From positions 13,560,714-13,624,713 of the forward strand of contig CAIIXF020000007.1 of assembly GCA_903813345.2 (NCBI GenBank): DNA of 64,000 bases. The letters are read 5' to 3'. The position numbers and the translations under genes are program-made. Source of the DNA: Owenia fusiformis. Its lineage: Eukaryota > Annelida > Polychaeta > Sabellida > Oweniidae. The notes beneath the pieces are model-generated. The model searched no databases, was not told where the DNA came from, and saw only the letters and a list, made by a program, of their open reading frames with translations. Below, one piece after another: positions 34,931 through 49,100 of the stretch (position 1 is the first letter of the stretch; every line of letters starts with the position of its first letter).

Positions 34931-36206
34931 TTGCTAATATAAGCGTGCACATTATCTTCAATGTGCTGTATCAACAAACTAATATCTATGTCAAATAAAC
35001 CATTGCTTTAACTATTTAGCCTGTGCCTGATTATACTGTAACTTTAAAATGAATCTTAAATCTTAAAGCAAATACATGTTAACTTTTACCACCAAAACGT
35101 GTGAATTAAACTAACTACTCTGACTTTACCCGGGTCTTGTTCCACAAAAGGATTGTTTGAAAACGCCTCTTTTTATGATTTTAAAAGCCTAAAGTCAAAA
35201 TGTTAAGCTTTTGCAACGCTAAAGTTCTCATTGCATTACGTTTTAAAATTATTGAACAACCTTCTTGATGAAAGTAGTAGTTCGAAATCAAGCTTCACTG
35301 TCCTGTCATCTAGATCTACAAAAATGCTTTACGATTGTCTACCCTGGAATAAACTCTAATTTCAACTCTATATTAACCTATAACATTTTTAAAAATGGGC
35401 ATATCCAAATGCCTTCGTATTAAGTTTTGATAATCTGTCAACCACAATTCTAGTTTTGAAGATATTTCAAGTAAGCTTATAAAACTACGTTATACGTGTA
35501 ACTCTTTCTACATTGAAATATTTTGCTTTCTTTTTCTGAACAATTACTGTGAGAAAACTCACCTTTGAAAATAACGCCTGTGCAAGCACTATCAAACATC
35601 ATCATCACCATCTTGTAAAGTCATTAAATAACTGATTATCTAGCCAAAAAGCGTTTTCCCAATCAAGCCTCTGTGTTTACGAGTTAGTAAAACATGTCGA
35701 GTCTTTGATTAACGTTTTTAACCAACTCCTATACGTTTAAACGTGTTTGATCTTTTCTGAAACCTGTATTTATTTGAAAATCTAATATGTCATTACTTGT
35801 TATCAAGTTGAAATTTTGAACATTGACCACTAAATTTGATCTTTCTACAAATTATTTCTTTTTACTGCCTGCTTTATATACCCTTTAATTTTTTAAACGA
35901 ATCGGTTCATCTAAAATAGCTATTGTGAAACAAACCTATCAACTTTTGAATATCAATCTCTCAGTTCTAATACCGAGGAAAAGAACATAAAATACGAAAA
36001 GAACTTGTAAAGGCCTCCCAATTGAGGAAACACTATAACATGTTGGTACAAGTACTTGTACGTACATAGATTGAAATCTACGAAGAAGACCTCTAAACAA
36101 ATCTTGTAAGCACCGAACTACTGTCAGTAATGTAAATCCCTGAAGAGATATCTAGCATTTCAAACAATAACATAAGAAAACATAATAATTTAATTGGCTA
36201 CTTAAC

Positions 36207-36405
36207 TTATTCGTGATTGCAGTAGTCGTTGAGCTCATTGCTCCCAAAATGACCTTGATATGGCCCAGCTTCACCGCATTGAAACCAGACATCGGTCATC
36301 ATTGGTAATCATGCTCACCTCGGCACTGCCCGATACTATGTTGTCGTAAAACAAGTTGCGACCTCTTGAGTCTAGTGGTACATACTGTAGGACATCCAGA
36401 ACTTT
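36207..36405 (-). pseudogene. Orphan coding fragment, C-terminal exon of an unknown protein (frameshifted)
   Basis: After a good acceptor (cgtttcag) the minus strand reads VLDVLQYVPLDSRGRNLFYD and NIVSGSAEVSMIT; then, after a one-base frame change near 36300, DVWFQCGEAGPYQGHFGSNE and LNDYCNHE with stop TAA at 36209-36207. Composition and cysteines look like a real secreted or extracellular protein end, but I do not recognise the family. No upstream exons were found. A donor-like GAG|gtgagc lies at the frame change, but the implied intron would be too short. It may be a decayed exon or a sequence error in a live gene. Confidence 0.4.
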
Positions 36406-36759
36406 CTGAAACGTAAAGGACCTCGAGAAAGCCTTTGTTACCAATTTTGTTATTTTATTTGAAGCTTCTTTTACGCTTTTTTATACATAGATGTTGATTG
36501 TACTATCTGAGGTGATTGGAGTCATATTATTAACAGTTTATAACCAAAAGACATCTAACGTACCTGTTCAAACTAATCAATTTATTTTTTCGTAATATAA
36601 AAGTTTTACCTTCTGTAATATTCTCCTCATATGACTGTGCTATTGTAAGTCAGCTGTTTCAACTATGTAGTAACGAGTAATATGGAGGTTTCTTCAAATG
36701 TGTCTTGAACTTTCGCTCTAAATTCGACAAAAGTTGTCTAATCTGTTGGTTTATTGAAT

Positions 36760-36942
36760 AAAACGAAGTGTATGTGTTGACTACACGGTGACAAAGCTCA
36801 GAATGTCTTTCTATACACTCTACCTTCACCACGAAAACATCCACTCACTCACATAACTCTACATTGAACTGGACTCATCGTTCAGCCAATAGAAAGCATT
36901 TATGTTCTAAAGTCGCTACGCTCCACCGAACATAAATAGGCA
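36760..36942 (+). repeat. 183-bp duplicated segment, copy 2
   Basis: Identical to 31926-32108. Here it is not followed by the 75-bp repeat. Confidence 0.9.
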
Positions 36943-38846
36943 ATATAATGTATGTGTAAGATGCAGTAAAATGAGAGAAATGAAAATCAGTACAAGATCA
37001 AACATATGATAACAATTAATATTGCATCTAAAACGTGGTCACGATGCAAGTAACTTGTTGTGCAATATGATTCATGCTTTGACACGTTTATATACGTTAC
37101 CATCTGCGGATAATTTACCGAAGTGTACCAAGAACTATATTAATGATCAATTCATAATTTATTGTTCGATGGCTCTCGATCACATAAAGACACTTAATTG
37201 GGCAAGTAACTCGGTTAGATTAACCATGGGGCCTCTCATTTTTACTTTCCTGGATATTGAAAGAAAAAGGAGACTTTGGGATAGCAACATTTCCATTTCT
37301 GGAACTTGAAAGCTGTTTTACCTATGAAATGCAAGAGCACATGAAATCTTCGGTTTCTTAGAAATGCTATCATGATAAATGAAAGTTGCAAACTGAGTTG
37401 AGATGATATCAATGGTAATTGTTCCACCTGTTTATATTTGGCATTGGACAAGCTTTCATCTGATTTTAGTTTGTATGATGAGTTTTTTCTTTTGATGATT
37501 TATGATCTTATTTGGATCAGAGATATACTGAAACTCAATGTGCATGTGTCTCATTTTGGACACTGGAATCTTGCAAATGCATGTACAACAGACTTACCAC
37601 TATATCCCACCCCACCCCCGATGAATGACAAGGAACAAAGAAATCGTTACATTTTACAAGTTACACGTTTATTCACTTAAGCGCTTGTAAAATACAGGAT
37701 AATATTATTATTTCAATTTAAAGCAAAAAGCAATTATTGCAAAGTAATAAAGTAAATGAAAGTACATGATATAAATCGTCACATATTTGTTACATAATGG
37801 CATGATTCCATAGTTGTTAAACGTATATCTATAAATAACGGTATAAAGATCAAAGAGCTGTTATCAGTACCTCCGTGAAACACTGCCCTCATATTAATTT
37901 GTTAGCCTTTTAGAATAGTGATGTTATATGTTTCGTGAATGATGAATGAAATTTTAATTGATACAGCAATAGCTCAACTTTACAACTGTGATTGCTGTCG
38001 ATAGTCTTGTCGCGATTTTTTAGATGAACACAAGAAAAAGGTTGCAAAATAATGTGTGAATAATTGTTCATACCAACAGTTATCCTCACGATATTATTAA
38101 GCCTAGTGTCCGTATAGTAGGTATGTAAATATGTCAAATACTAATCTTAAATACTAGTCTTTTTCTATGTATTTTGCAATGGTAAAAATAGCATTTATTT
38201 TTTACTAATTTGGTAGAGTATGTGATCAAACACGTATACCTGAGTGTAGCAATAAAGCAAAAAAGATTATATGGCATGTATATCATACGAATAATAGTGA
38301 TAACAAACGCCATTAAATAATGTAAGTATAACGAGCTTATTGTAAAGTTGTTGTCCGGTTTTACAAATTTCGAGTTTGAAAATGACATAATTGTCAGCAA
38401 TGTCATCGGGTTGAAACTCGTGGTTGTTGTTCTTAACTTACTGGTGTCTCGAGTTTGGCTATATCAAATATAATATATTGTTACAAAACATATTCCATGG
38501 GCATCATAAACATGAATAAATATAACATAAACTAAGTAGATAATATCCTTGGGAGCATTAGTATATACGTATTACATGTTCTTATAAGAAAGTGGTGAAA
38601 CTACAATAGCTCGTCTCTCATGCAGTACGTTTATCAAAAATGTTTGTCTTGACATTATTATCCATCGATTATTACAGATATATATTTATGTATTTATATG
38701 ATTTATCTTACTTCTTGCATAATATTACGCACGAATCCTCATATGTTGAGAAAAATGGATCCATCCAGGCGCTCTGAATATACATTGAGAGTTCGATGCT
38801 ATGAACTAATGTTATTAACTTTAATAAACATTTTTTCTTCTCTGTA

Positions 38847-39806
38847 CAGTGCGTATAAAAAAAACGCAACAGACTGTTATCTCGGAAAAGCACAAAACCA
38901 GTGATAGCAGCATTGATTCCATTCAATGCACCATAAAGCCATGCGTCTCCTCTTTACAATGATATATCATTCATTGATATTTGGTCATGGTTGGGCGAGT
39001 AATCATTCCATTTGCAAAGTTGGCCAAAATTAGCCTGTGGTCAAGTTATAAACATCGCAAAAGTCAGTGTACTGAACATTAAACCAATGCTCACTGCATC
39101 CTTTTCATTCAATGTACCAAAAAGCCAAAATACTCCTCTTTGCAATGAAATATCATTCATTCACAGTGAGTCATGGCTGGCCGAATAATCATTCATTTTG
39201 CAAAATGGGGCAAAAATGAGTTTTAAACATTGCGAAAGTCAGTACAAGGGGCATAGGGGCTATTGGGAGAAGGTGTGACTGGTGTGGCATAGACAGTAAA
39301 GTGTTCATACTAATACTCTTGCAATAATACATCCTATAACCCCTCCAAATTGCCACCACTTCCTTGCACATAAAGGTACGCTCATCTGTCCATGTCATGC
39401 ATGGTTCAGCCCTGAGTCATCTGTAGGCTAAAGCAGAGAAAAAGCAGCCCATGGGAAATTATTTCTCGATGTTTTGCAATATCTTGTGGAGGAATTGTGA
39501 GCACAGATGCTCCTGAGGTAGCCCCAAAAGAAAAAGTTACAACAATTCAAGTCAGGGGAACTTCCATTGGCACTTAGCCCTTGTACTGATTTTTGCAATA
39601 TCTAAAACTTGGCCCAGAGCCGATGTTGACCCACTGTGCAAATGGAAGGATTTCTCACTCAACCATTACCACATGTGAATGGATGACACATCATTGCAAA
39701 GAGGAGAGACGTGGCTTTATGGTACATTGAATGAAATTGATGTAGCCATCACTAGTTTTGTGATTTTACTAGATAACTACTTGTTGCGTTTTTTTTGACA
39801 CCCCTG
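38847..39806. mobile_element. Foldback mariner-type element, 960 bp
   Basis: The ends cagtgcgtataaaaaaaacg and, in reverse complement, caggggtgtcaaaaaaaacg are flanked by TA (38845-38846 and 39807-39808). The arms match for about 200 bp. Part of the left arm is repeated directly at about 39095-39225. The minus strand near 39560 still reads SSPDLNCCNFFFWGYL, the mariner-type PDL...D..WGYL block (its D replaced). Non-autonomous. Confidence 0.75.
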
Positions 39807-40162
39807 TATAATTGACTGTTTAGCTTCAAGTCGTTGCATGTATAACAGTCCACTTCTTTAATTAACGAGTAGCTTATAGTGATCAGTGAATTAATTTGCT
39901 ATGATATGCTGGTGATTTTAGTATATTTATCGAATAGCAATTTCAGAGAAGTTTTTGCATCCTTCTGGCGTCTCATCTTCCATTCTTTGATTTAATTGAT
40001 TGTGAGTATATGCTGTACATGGTATTAACAGGTTGATATAATATATAAATGTCTTATTCTACAGTGTCTCAATTGGATCAACCAGTGATGATTCACCCAT
40101 GTATATTCTCATAGCACCAGGTAGAGGCAGGGTTCTGATCGTGCCACCAATAATATAACACC

Positions 40163-43100
40163 TTAGTTCGCTGAAAAGTAGTAAAATTCATATTCAGAGT
40201 TCCTAGAATTAATTTGTACTTTGAACATTTTTTTGTCAAATATTTTGATGTTTTTTAGAAAATATCATAGAAAATTAATAAATCTGGGTCATGAAATTGG
40301 CATACTTTTACTTAACGCAAATTAGATATTTTTACAGTATGTGGCAAAAAATTGTTTGGGATCTTCTACATTAGTATTCGAATCAAATACCAATGACTAC
40401 ATCTGAGCCTTTAACGTTGAAATTGAAACAATATTCCAAGGTTGGTCTGTTGTTCTCAATTAAAAATATGCAGATGTTCTTTTGTTAACTTACCACAGAC
40501 GATGTTTAAAATGTCTGATAATTTGTTAGGAAGGTCAGCGAAGTTGGTAACATATATTACATTGTCACTATCTGGATCTGTTGCGATTCCCGTAAGCTCC
40601 TTTCTGCGTTCATTGTCAACATTTCCGATACCCACCGACACAACTCGTACTCCTCTATCCCGAAGCTCTCGAGCCCTGTCTAGTGTCGATTCCGGGTTGA
40701 CTGTAGATATACCATCGGTGAGAACTATCGCAATATTGGATGCATCTGAAGAACAGATAGAACTCTTATTGTCTATATGGGAAAAAGGACGATGGAATAT
40801 AATGTATTACTATTAAGAACTTCTTATGATTTTAGAATAGTAGAACTATTGATATTGAACCATCCCAAATCTGACAAAAATGAAAGTACAGCTAATAAAA
40901 AAGGAAAAAACAGTAATACGAAATTCAGGAATCATTGTCACACTCAATAAATATATTATCACAATGTACTTTCTTTTCGTTCAAATTGAGGTCATGCGTT
41001 ACACTTTGAAAAAAAAGTTTTTTTCAAGAGTAAATGGAATCAAATCGGGAATGCACCCGTTCATGTCTTACCACCTCTATCCCCAGATCTTCCAAATACT
41101 TGATCCCTAGCCATTCGGAGTGCAGACCCTGTATTGGTTGCACCTCCAGAGTAACCAACTGATCCAATGCCCCCTAGAAGACTACTACGATCGCTGTATG
41201 TTTGAAATCCAAATCGTAGGACTGATGAGTCTCCAAATGTTATAAAAGCGACATTAGTGTCTTTGTTAAAGCGATTGGTGAGCGTTTTGAGACTATCCAG
41301 GATACTGTAAAAGTTATTCTCGCCTATACTGCCAGATGAGTCGAGAAGGATTGCGATGTCACGCTGATTGTTGCAACCTTAAATAACGCATATATTAGAC
41401 ACATCTGTACATGCTACACAATACTACAATATACTAAAGGCTTGACAAGGTCGGAATGAAAATCAGATAAAAAATAAAACGTTAGCGGAAAGAGATTACA
41501 TTTTCTGAATATGCAACTTTGAATATAAATGCAAATGCATGTAATTTTAAAACTTCGTTATCGAATATCCCCAAGACATATACGAGTATGTACGAAATCA
41601 AAATATTGGCTATCCATTGACTGATTTTATATCACATTTTTATCTTTATGTTTATCCTGACTTACGTTGATCACAGTTTATACCCGCCCAATTGTCTCTA
41701 CACTGACACACGTACGAGTTAAAGCCGTCTATACACGTCCCCTGACTACATGGATTGGGACTGCACTGATCACCATCTAAAATATAGAACACGTATATAT
41801 AAATATGTTTCAAATTTTTTGCTTTTGTCTTTGGAGGCTAAAGATAGATTAAAGTAAGTGTTGATTCTGACTTATCTGCTTATAATATGATTGTAATTGT
41901 GTCTCATAAGCCTTTGGAGGCTGGCCGTATAATTACGGGTGACACTGTAATAAATAAATAAATAAATATACCAAAAAACTCGGAGACCTAAACAAATCTC
42001 GATTAGCTTGAGTCAATAGCTCGTAAGAAATAAAAAGAAATGAGGTGAATTTAGGTAGAATCGGGAATGACATAAAAACCTCCTATTTAGAAAGTGATAT
42101 GATATTGTTATAAAATTATAAGATTCTTAAAATGACCAAATATGAGTTGCTAGACAATAAAAATATAAATCCATGGTACTTGACAATCTAGCTTTTTTGG
42201 CTTGTGATTAGCATGATGCTGCATTTTGGTTGTGTCATGATAATTTATTGTATGATATATTGTATTTGATATACCTGTGCAAATGAGACTTGCAAGAGCA
42301 GATTTGAGGTTGGGTAGATCATCGAAGCGTTCTGACTCGAAAACGTTTAGATTGTCTGGATCAGATGCTATTCCGTAGAGTTCTCTCATTTGTATGTTTG
42401 GCCCTACCCCTATAGCTATGACATGAACCCCACTTTCACGAAGTTCCTTAGCTTGAGGAAACGTATCATCTGGGTTAACTGTTGAGAAAATAAACATTTA
42501 AAGAAGAGTCATCAAATCTACAGAATGCATGATAAACATGGTCTCGATTGGCAAAATATAGATTATAGAGTATGAAGAAGAACTGTTGAAGAAGAACTGT
42601 ATCTTTTACCATATAATATGTATTTGACCACGTGTCGCTTTACCTTCTTAAGTTCTTGTAATTAATGTTGCTTTCCTTCAGCTTGTATCCTTAGAATACC
42701 AGAAGAGCACTGGATTATCAATAATACTCATTAAACAATGACTTTTTATTTAATCCCATACACTTACCAGTTGGTATTCCATCAGTTAAAATAATTGCAA
42801 CTTTCTTAGCATCAGCCCTGGCTTGGTTAAACACCCCTAACCTAAGCAGCTGTAATCCTGCTGCCGTATTGGTAGCACCGCCTGTGTAATCCACCCTTTC
42901 CATATCTCGACTGAGTTCAGTAAAATCATTGCTGTCGGTAAGTCCAAAGTGTTTGTTTGCATCTGAACCAAATGTTACAACTGAGAATCTAGCCCTGCCG
43001 CCAACATCAAACTCCCTTGCGTAATCTTTGATGAACTTACGAGCTTTGCGGAAATCTGACTCTCCGATGCTGCCTGATGTATCCAACAGGAATGCTATAT

Positions 43101-46100
43101 CCAGGTTGCTATCACAGCCTAATAAAGACATTAAATATATTATAGGCTATAACACAATGTTAAATTTTACAGTCTAGTAACGTCACGTCATGTCACGATG
43201 AAATATATACATGTTTATGGGAAATGAATTTAAACCATACGTGTTGCACACGAAGAGCCGCCGTATCCATTAACACAGCGACACGTGTATCCACTTAGAG
43301 AATCTGTACAACTTCCACCATTACGACATGGATTGTCTCTACAGCCATCGCCATCTAAATAAAAAATGATGCAACACAAATTAAAACTGCTATTATATTG
43401 AACGTTGAATAAGAAGAGACTAAATGTTCAAAGTGTAGGCAAATAGTACTTACCGTTGGCGATGTAATTTGACACTGCACTCCTCAAGTCATTCAACCGA
43501 CTAAAATCTGAAATAGTGATGACATTAGCATCATCATCTGCAATCATCTCTATCTCGTTCATGTCAACTTGACCCCCGATACCAACAACCTTCAGATCAA
43601 TCCCTGCTTGACGTACTGCAATTGCAGCACTCAGCGTTTCATCTGGCTTAACACTGGTTTTGCTGTCAATCATAAGATATGCCACATTTGGGGCTCCTGG
43701 CCGATCACCGCCGTCCGAAGTAAATACACTATCTGTAAGAGATCGTAGAGCGGCTCCTGTGTATGAGGCACCTTGAACATACTCTATCCTATCAATGGCG
43801 CTTCTTAACGCGGACTTATCCCAGTACTGGTTGAGGCGAATCATTCTCTCGGCCTTGTCGCTGTACCGTACGACGGACACATGAATATTGTTTTCTCCAA
43901 GATTTATATCATTAATGACATTCTTGATGAACTCCTTCTGCCTGTTGAAGTTTGATGCACCAACACTACCTGAGGAATCTAACACGAAGGCTACGTCGGA
44001 TGTTCCTGAAACAAAGTCAGTCAATTAGGTGGTGGGCAACATCCGTCAATACAATCACGTGTACGTAAATATGTATATAAACGGGTTGTCACAACTAAAT
44101 GAGAAATTCGGAAACGAAACGAGTTTGTTCTTGCAATAGTTATCGTGATTTTATACTAGAGAACCGAGGATGAGGTTTTTAGAGATGGACAATTACATAA
44201 CATAGAACAAACAGCCCAATGTAGTTCCATTCAATATAATATTATTTGTTTCCTTACCTCTACCCGAACCACCCCCAGTGTCGCCTCCTGTATTACCATC
44301 ATCGCCACCATCTGCAGTGTACAAATATCAGATAAGAGACACACCTATAGTAGGAAACTTTACACAGATCTAGAGTCCATTTCACTGCTTCATTTCGTCA
44401 GTAGAACGGCAAAAATAAGAAATTGGGAGACCATTGTGCAATAATATATGGAAAAGTATATTCATAATGTACATGAATGACATTTGTATATTTCAGATTT
44501 TTTAATTTTTTGTGCAATAAGCCTGTGCCGTCTTGTAAATAGAAGAATTTCAGCCATGTTAATCTTATTGAAAATAACATGGCAGAGAAACATCCAAATA
44601 TAAGAGGCCACACACTTTATAAGCCAAACTAGAAGCAATCCAAGATATACAAATGTCATTCATGTACATTATGAATATACTTTTCCATATATTATTGCAC
44701 AATGGTCTCCCAATTTCTTATTTTTGCCGTTCTACTGACGAAATGAAGCAGTGAAATGGACTCTGGTCATCCTTTTTGACTAAAACAACGCATGCGTGAC
44801 TTTAACATACCGAGTGTCTCGAACAAGTTTTTAGTGTATTTTATTCAATTTATTTTTGTTACTATTGATGGATACAGTATCTCTCTCATACAATTTTGAT
44901 TGACAGGCCTAGGCTTCACTAGTATTTCTTTCACAACGAATGGATTCCTCCAAATTTTTTATCATCATAATCAACGTAAATTCAACGTGCTGCGATTCAA
45001 TGCAAATATCCCAATAAATTAATATTCCAATAAAATAGTTAATGTTGGTATTTAAAGATTTTTTTACCTGATCCGCTGACTATTTTGACATTGTCTATAG
45101 CTATATCTGACGACCAGTAATTTGAATCTCCAGTCAACTGAACTTCGAATATAACTGAAATTGTTCCGGAAGGAAGTGAAACAGTTTCTGATCTCCAGTT
45201 CTCACTGCTTGTACCTATATTATGAGAAAATCATAGACATCATTCATATGAATCATGAATTATGTATTATTCGAACATGACTGTATTCACGCCTTCTGTA
45301 AACTGCAAATAAAGTCAACATTTCACCCGGGGTATATTCGCGTACAATGCCCCTGGTAATACGTGTAATGTGTGACGTCATAACGGCGGACCGTAGTGAT
45401 GGCGTATAATGAATATTCGAATCATTTTGGTGAGTTTTCATGTTCAAAAGCTTTCGACTTTACAGAAAAGATTGTACCTAGCCCTGTGGGGTGTATTCGA
45501 CAATATTACCCCTGCTCTGAGGTCTATATTTCTTAAATTGGCCCGCCACTATGGCCCGCCACTATGACGTCACATATTGTTCAGGTCGATATAGTAAAAT
45601 AAATGCCTTCTAAACTAGCACTAATACCCCTGGAACAGGCCCGGCAAGGTGGAAATAATACAAGGTTAATGGTCGAGTTTTTTTCTCAAATTTCTTATTC
45701 GCCCTAGATCCGTTAATTTTCGGTTACTACGGCAACTATTTCTTATCAAACATTTCCGTACTAGATGTTTTTGTTGAGTGTAATTGGTCACTATCGCGAA
45801 CCTTTTGTTCATTTTAAGGTTGAATAAATACATTCATTTAAGCCCAAGTATGCTGACATTAAGGTACAGCTGGAAAGTAACATTTTGGTAAAAAATTGCT
45901 ATACCAGTACATGTTATTTTCTGGTACAAAATAAAGTATGAAGACATGTGTCAATTGCCTTGCTTTTTTCAGGAAAGTATCATTACACTGTCTTCTTTAA
46001 GAATATCTAGTAGGAGTTCAATGGGAACTCCAGGAAATTCTGATATTTCACAATTTCTTTTTTTCCAAATTTTCTTTCTAAGTTTCCAGACAACACAGGA

Positions 46101-49100
46101 GCTACCATTGACCTGTTTCCAGGTTTACTAAAAGTAGACAATGTAATGATACTTTCCTGAAAAAATCAAGGAAATACACACATGCCTTCATACTTAATTT
46201 TGTACCAGAAAATAACATGTGCAGGTATAGCAATTTTTTACCAAAATGTTACTTTCCAGCTGAACCTTAATTATGTCTTCTAGGGTGTAGTACATACCAG
46301 ATGATATCCATCTTTGGACAGTTGAACTAGATAGTTTGGCGAACACTTTCAATCTACCAACAGAAGAACCCCTTGCATGATAATCAAAGGTTAACGTCTT
46401 CTCGCCAGAAGATGAAAATGAAGAAGTTTCTAGTCTGGCCCGACTATTCTGAGAACCATCAGTGGCTTCCACATACATGTAATAAGCTATAAAAAACAAT
46501 GTTGTACATGAACTCCTTGTTTCATATCGTAAAGTAAAATTATCTTGCTTGTTTATGCCTTGGTCACATATGCTCCGATTTTTACCACGGCGCCCGGCCG
46601 ATTGAGTATTTTGTTCAAAACTCTATACGATTTTGAACAAAATACTCAATCGCCCGGGCGCCGGCGGATGAATCGGAACAAATGTGACCCAGGCATTAAG
46701 GTCCTACCAAACCACATACCACACATTGTCATAAGAAACGACGGGACGTAGCATTTAAGTATGATTGTTGTTCATAAAGCAAGGAAAGATGTCATAGTAA
46801 CTTTGAAAAGTGGTGGCTTGACCCAGACTCGAAGATTAATCTACAAATTATCTTAAAATGTTTATGAAAATTGGAACTAACAGCCAGATTTTGCTCCCGA
46901 TGGCCCAGTTCCTCCTGAAGGAGTTCCTCCTTGAATACGAATCCAGTCATCGTCATCATCGGTCCGCTGAATGAATTCACAATCGCCACTTTCAAACCCA
47001 CAATCAATAAACGTTTCTGGAATCGAACACTTATTTCATAAAACATTGACAAAAAAGCTGAACATTTTGTAAAATTCGATTTACTTCATCTTTCAAATGT
47101 AATGTAGCAGTTAAAATGTAGGCAGTTGGGAAAATCTAATTATGTAGTGATTAATACAATGTAGTTCTCTATATAGAAAACAATATTTCTCTTAAACAGA
47201 TGTACTTCTATAGAAATGTTCATCGATCTTTTAAAAACGAGATCAAATAGATGTTCACATATAGATGGCGATTCGAAAATAAATCATGAAGCTTAACAGT
47301 CATGTCGAATAGCAATTTGTTCAGAATGTTCTACTTACGATCTCCCCCAGTATCACCCCCACCATCTGAAACAATATATACAGTCATCACCTACTTTTAT
47401 GTATATTTCTTCTAAAAGAGCCATGTGATAGCAATTAAATATGTCAATGCATAAACGAGTCTTGGGTCTTTGATGTGCAGTAATGAGAGCTAAGCCCTCC
47501 CTAAACCCAGGGCTTAACGGGTTTTCAGGCGCTCTCATTTCGTGCCGTAGACAATAAGAGATTTATCTTCAGTGTTGATGTTTGACTCCTTAGTTGTGGA
47601 TAAAAATAAAGTCTAACAAACAATTAATTTAAAATTAGATTCTTACAAAACATGTTCTGATTCATTTACAAGCTTAAGCCTGCTAAATTATATTTGCTGA
47701 ACCTCACCCAAATTCATGACTGAGATGTCATCAATAGCAAAGTCGGATGAATAACTGTTGCCCGATCCAGGAAGGACAACCTCAAATCTCACTTTCCTCA
47801 CACCATCGTTTAGGTCTACATCAACCTTCTTCCATGCGTCTTCACTGGATTCTGTAATTTATATTTTATAATCAATCATTAATATATGCAGCGCCAGTAG
47901 ACCGCAAAAAGAGAGAAAATCACATAATCAATGTAAATCCATAATAGTCATTCAAAATGATCACCCTGTTCGTCTTTCCAATTCCAAACTGTTTGTGTTC
48001 CCCCATTTCCATCCTCAGCAATTGCACGTAGGTCTCCAAGGTTATCGCCACGAGCATGATAATAGAAACTTAGTTTCTTTCCTCCACTGGCGGACATTTC
48101 GGGTGTTTCAATGACAGCATTTTGGTTATTTCCCCTATTGCTAGACTCAACAAATAAGTAGTTATCTGAAATTAAAACGAAAATATTTACTGAGTTTCGA
48201 TACTCTTGTTTCGGGGCCAGTTGTTCGAGCCATCGATCAATATCAATACGAGATTCATACTATGCATCCAACCTAACGGCACCAATTCTTACCATTCCCA
48301 CCGGCGCGTCCGTTTCTTGGCCCTGTGTGATCGGAATCGGTAGCCCCAGTCTGGCGGTCCCAGTTGAAACTATCCGAGTTCCACTGGCGCATATTACACA
48401 TACCGCTAGAAAAGTCGCAACTAAACGCAGTAGAACCACCTGGAACAAAAGGATAATATGCAATATGATTACACAACATACTGAATTTTGTATGATTACG
48501 CAACCGTAGATGTTTCGAAAAACATACCTTCAAGAATGAGTTTATTTCTATAGATGGATAATTAACACAACTTGATTTCCAGTAGAATGTATGCGAAACT
48601 ACAATCAATCCGAAAGATCTGGGTTTTCGTTTTCTTTATCAACTTGTAGTGACATAATATAAAGCTGGATTTAACTTGTCGATTTGATGACTCTCCTGGG
48701 ACTTCTATTGTACATGTGTCATTATTACCTGAATCGCTACCACCTGTATCGCCACCACTTTCCACACTGGTAACTTTGAAGTCATCAATTGCGAAGTCTG
48801 AAGACCACTTCTTTCCACCTGTGCGAAGTTGAACTTCAAAGCGCACAGAAGTAGTGCCCCCGGGTAGTGACACTGCTACCTCCCTCCATTCGGCCCTACT
48901 TTCGTCTGAGCCTGCCTCGTCTGCAGGACAAAACATTGAATGGTCATCAAGCATTTTTAACTTTAGCTTTGTATTATAAAAATAGACTTTAGACCATTGT
49001 GCGTATTATGTTGATATCAATACAAACATTTCGATCATGGTACGTAAAATATTCGGACCCACCCCCTAAAGGCTACTTGTGATACTTTCAAAACAAAATA

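Noticed and set aside
35561-35628. Possible short minus-strand exon (MVMMMFDSACTGVIFK between tttacaag and gtgagt)
   Set aside because: Good splice-like borders, but only 52 bp, simple sequence at the start, and no neighbouring exon in phase.
40442-40816. 124-codon frame on the plus strand
   Set aside because: It lies antisense to the VWA3 exon 40745-40494, which has clear domain motifs on the minus strand.
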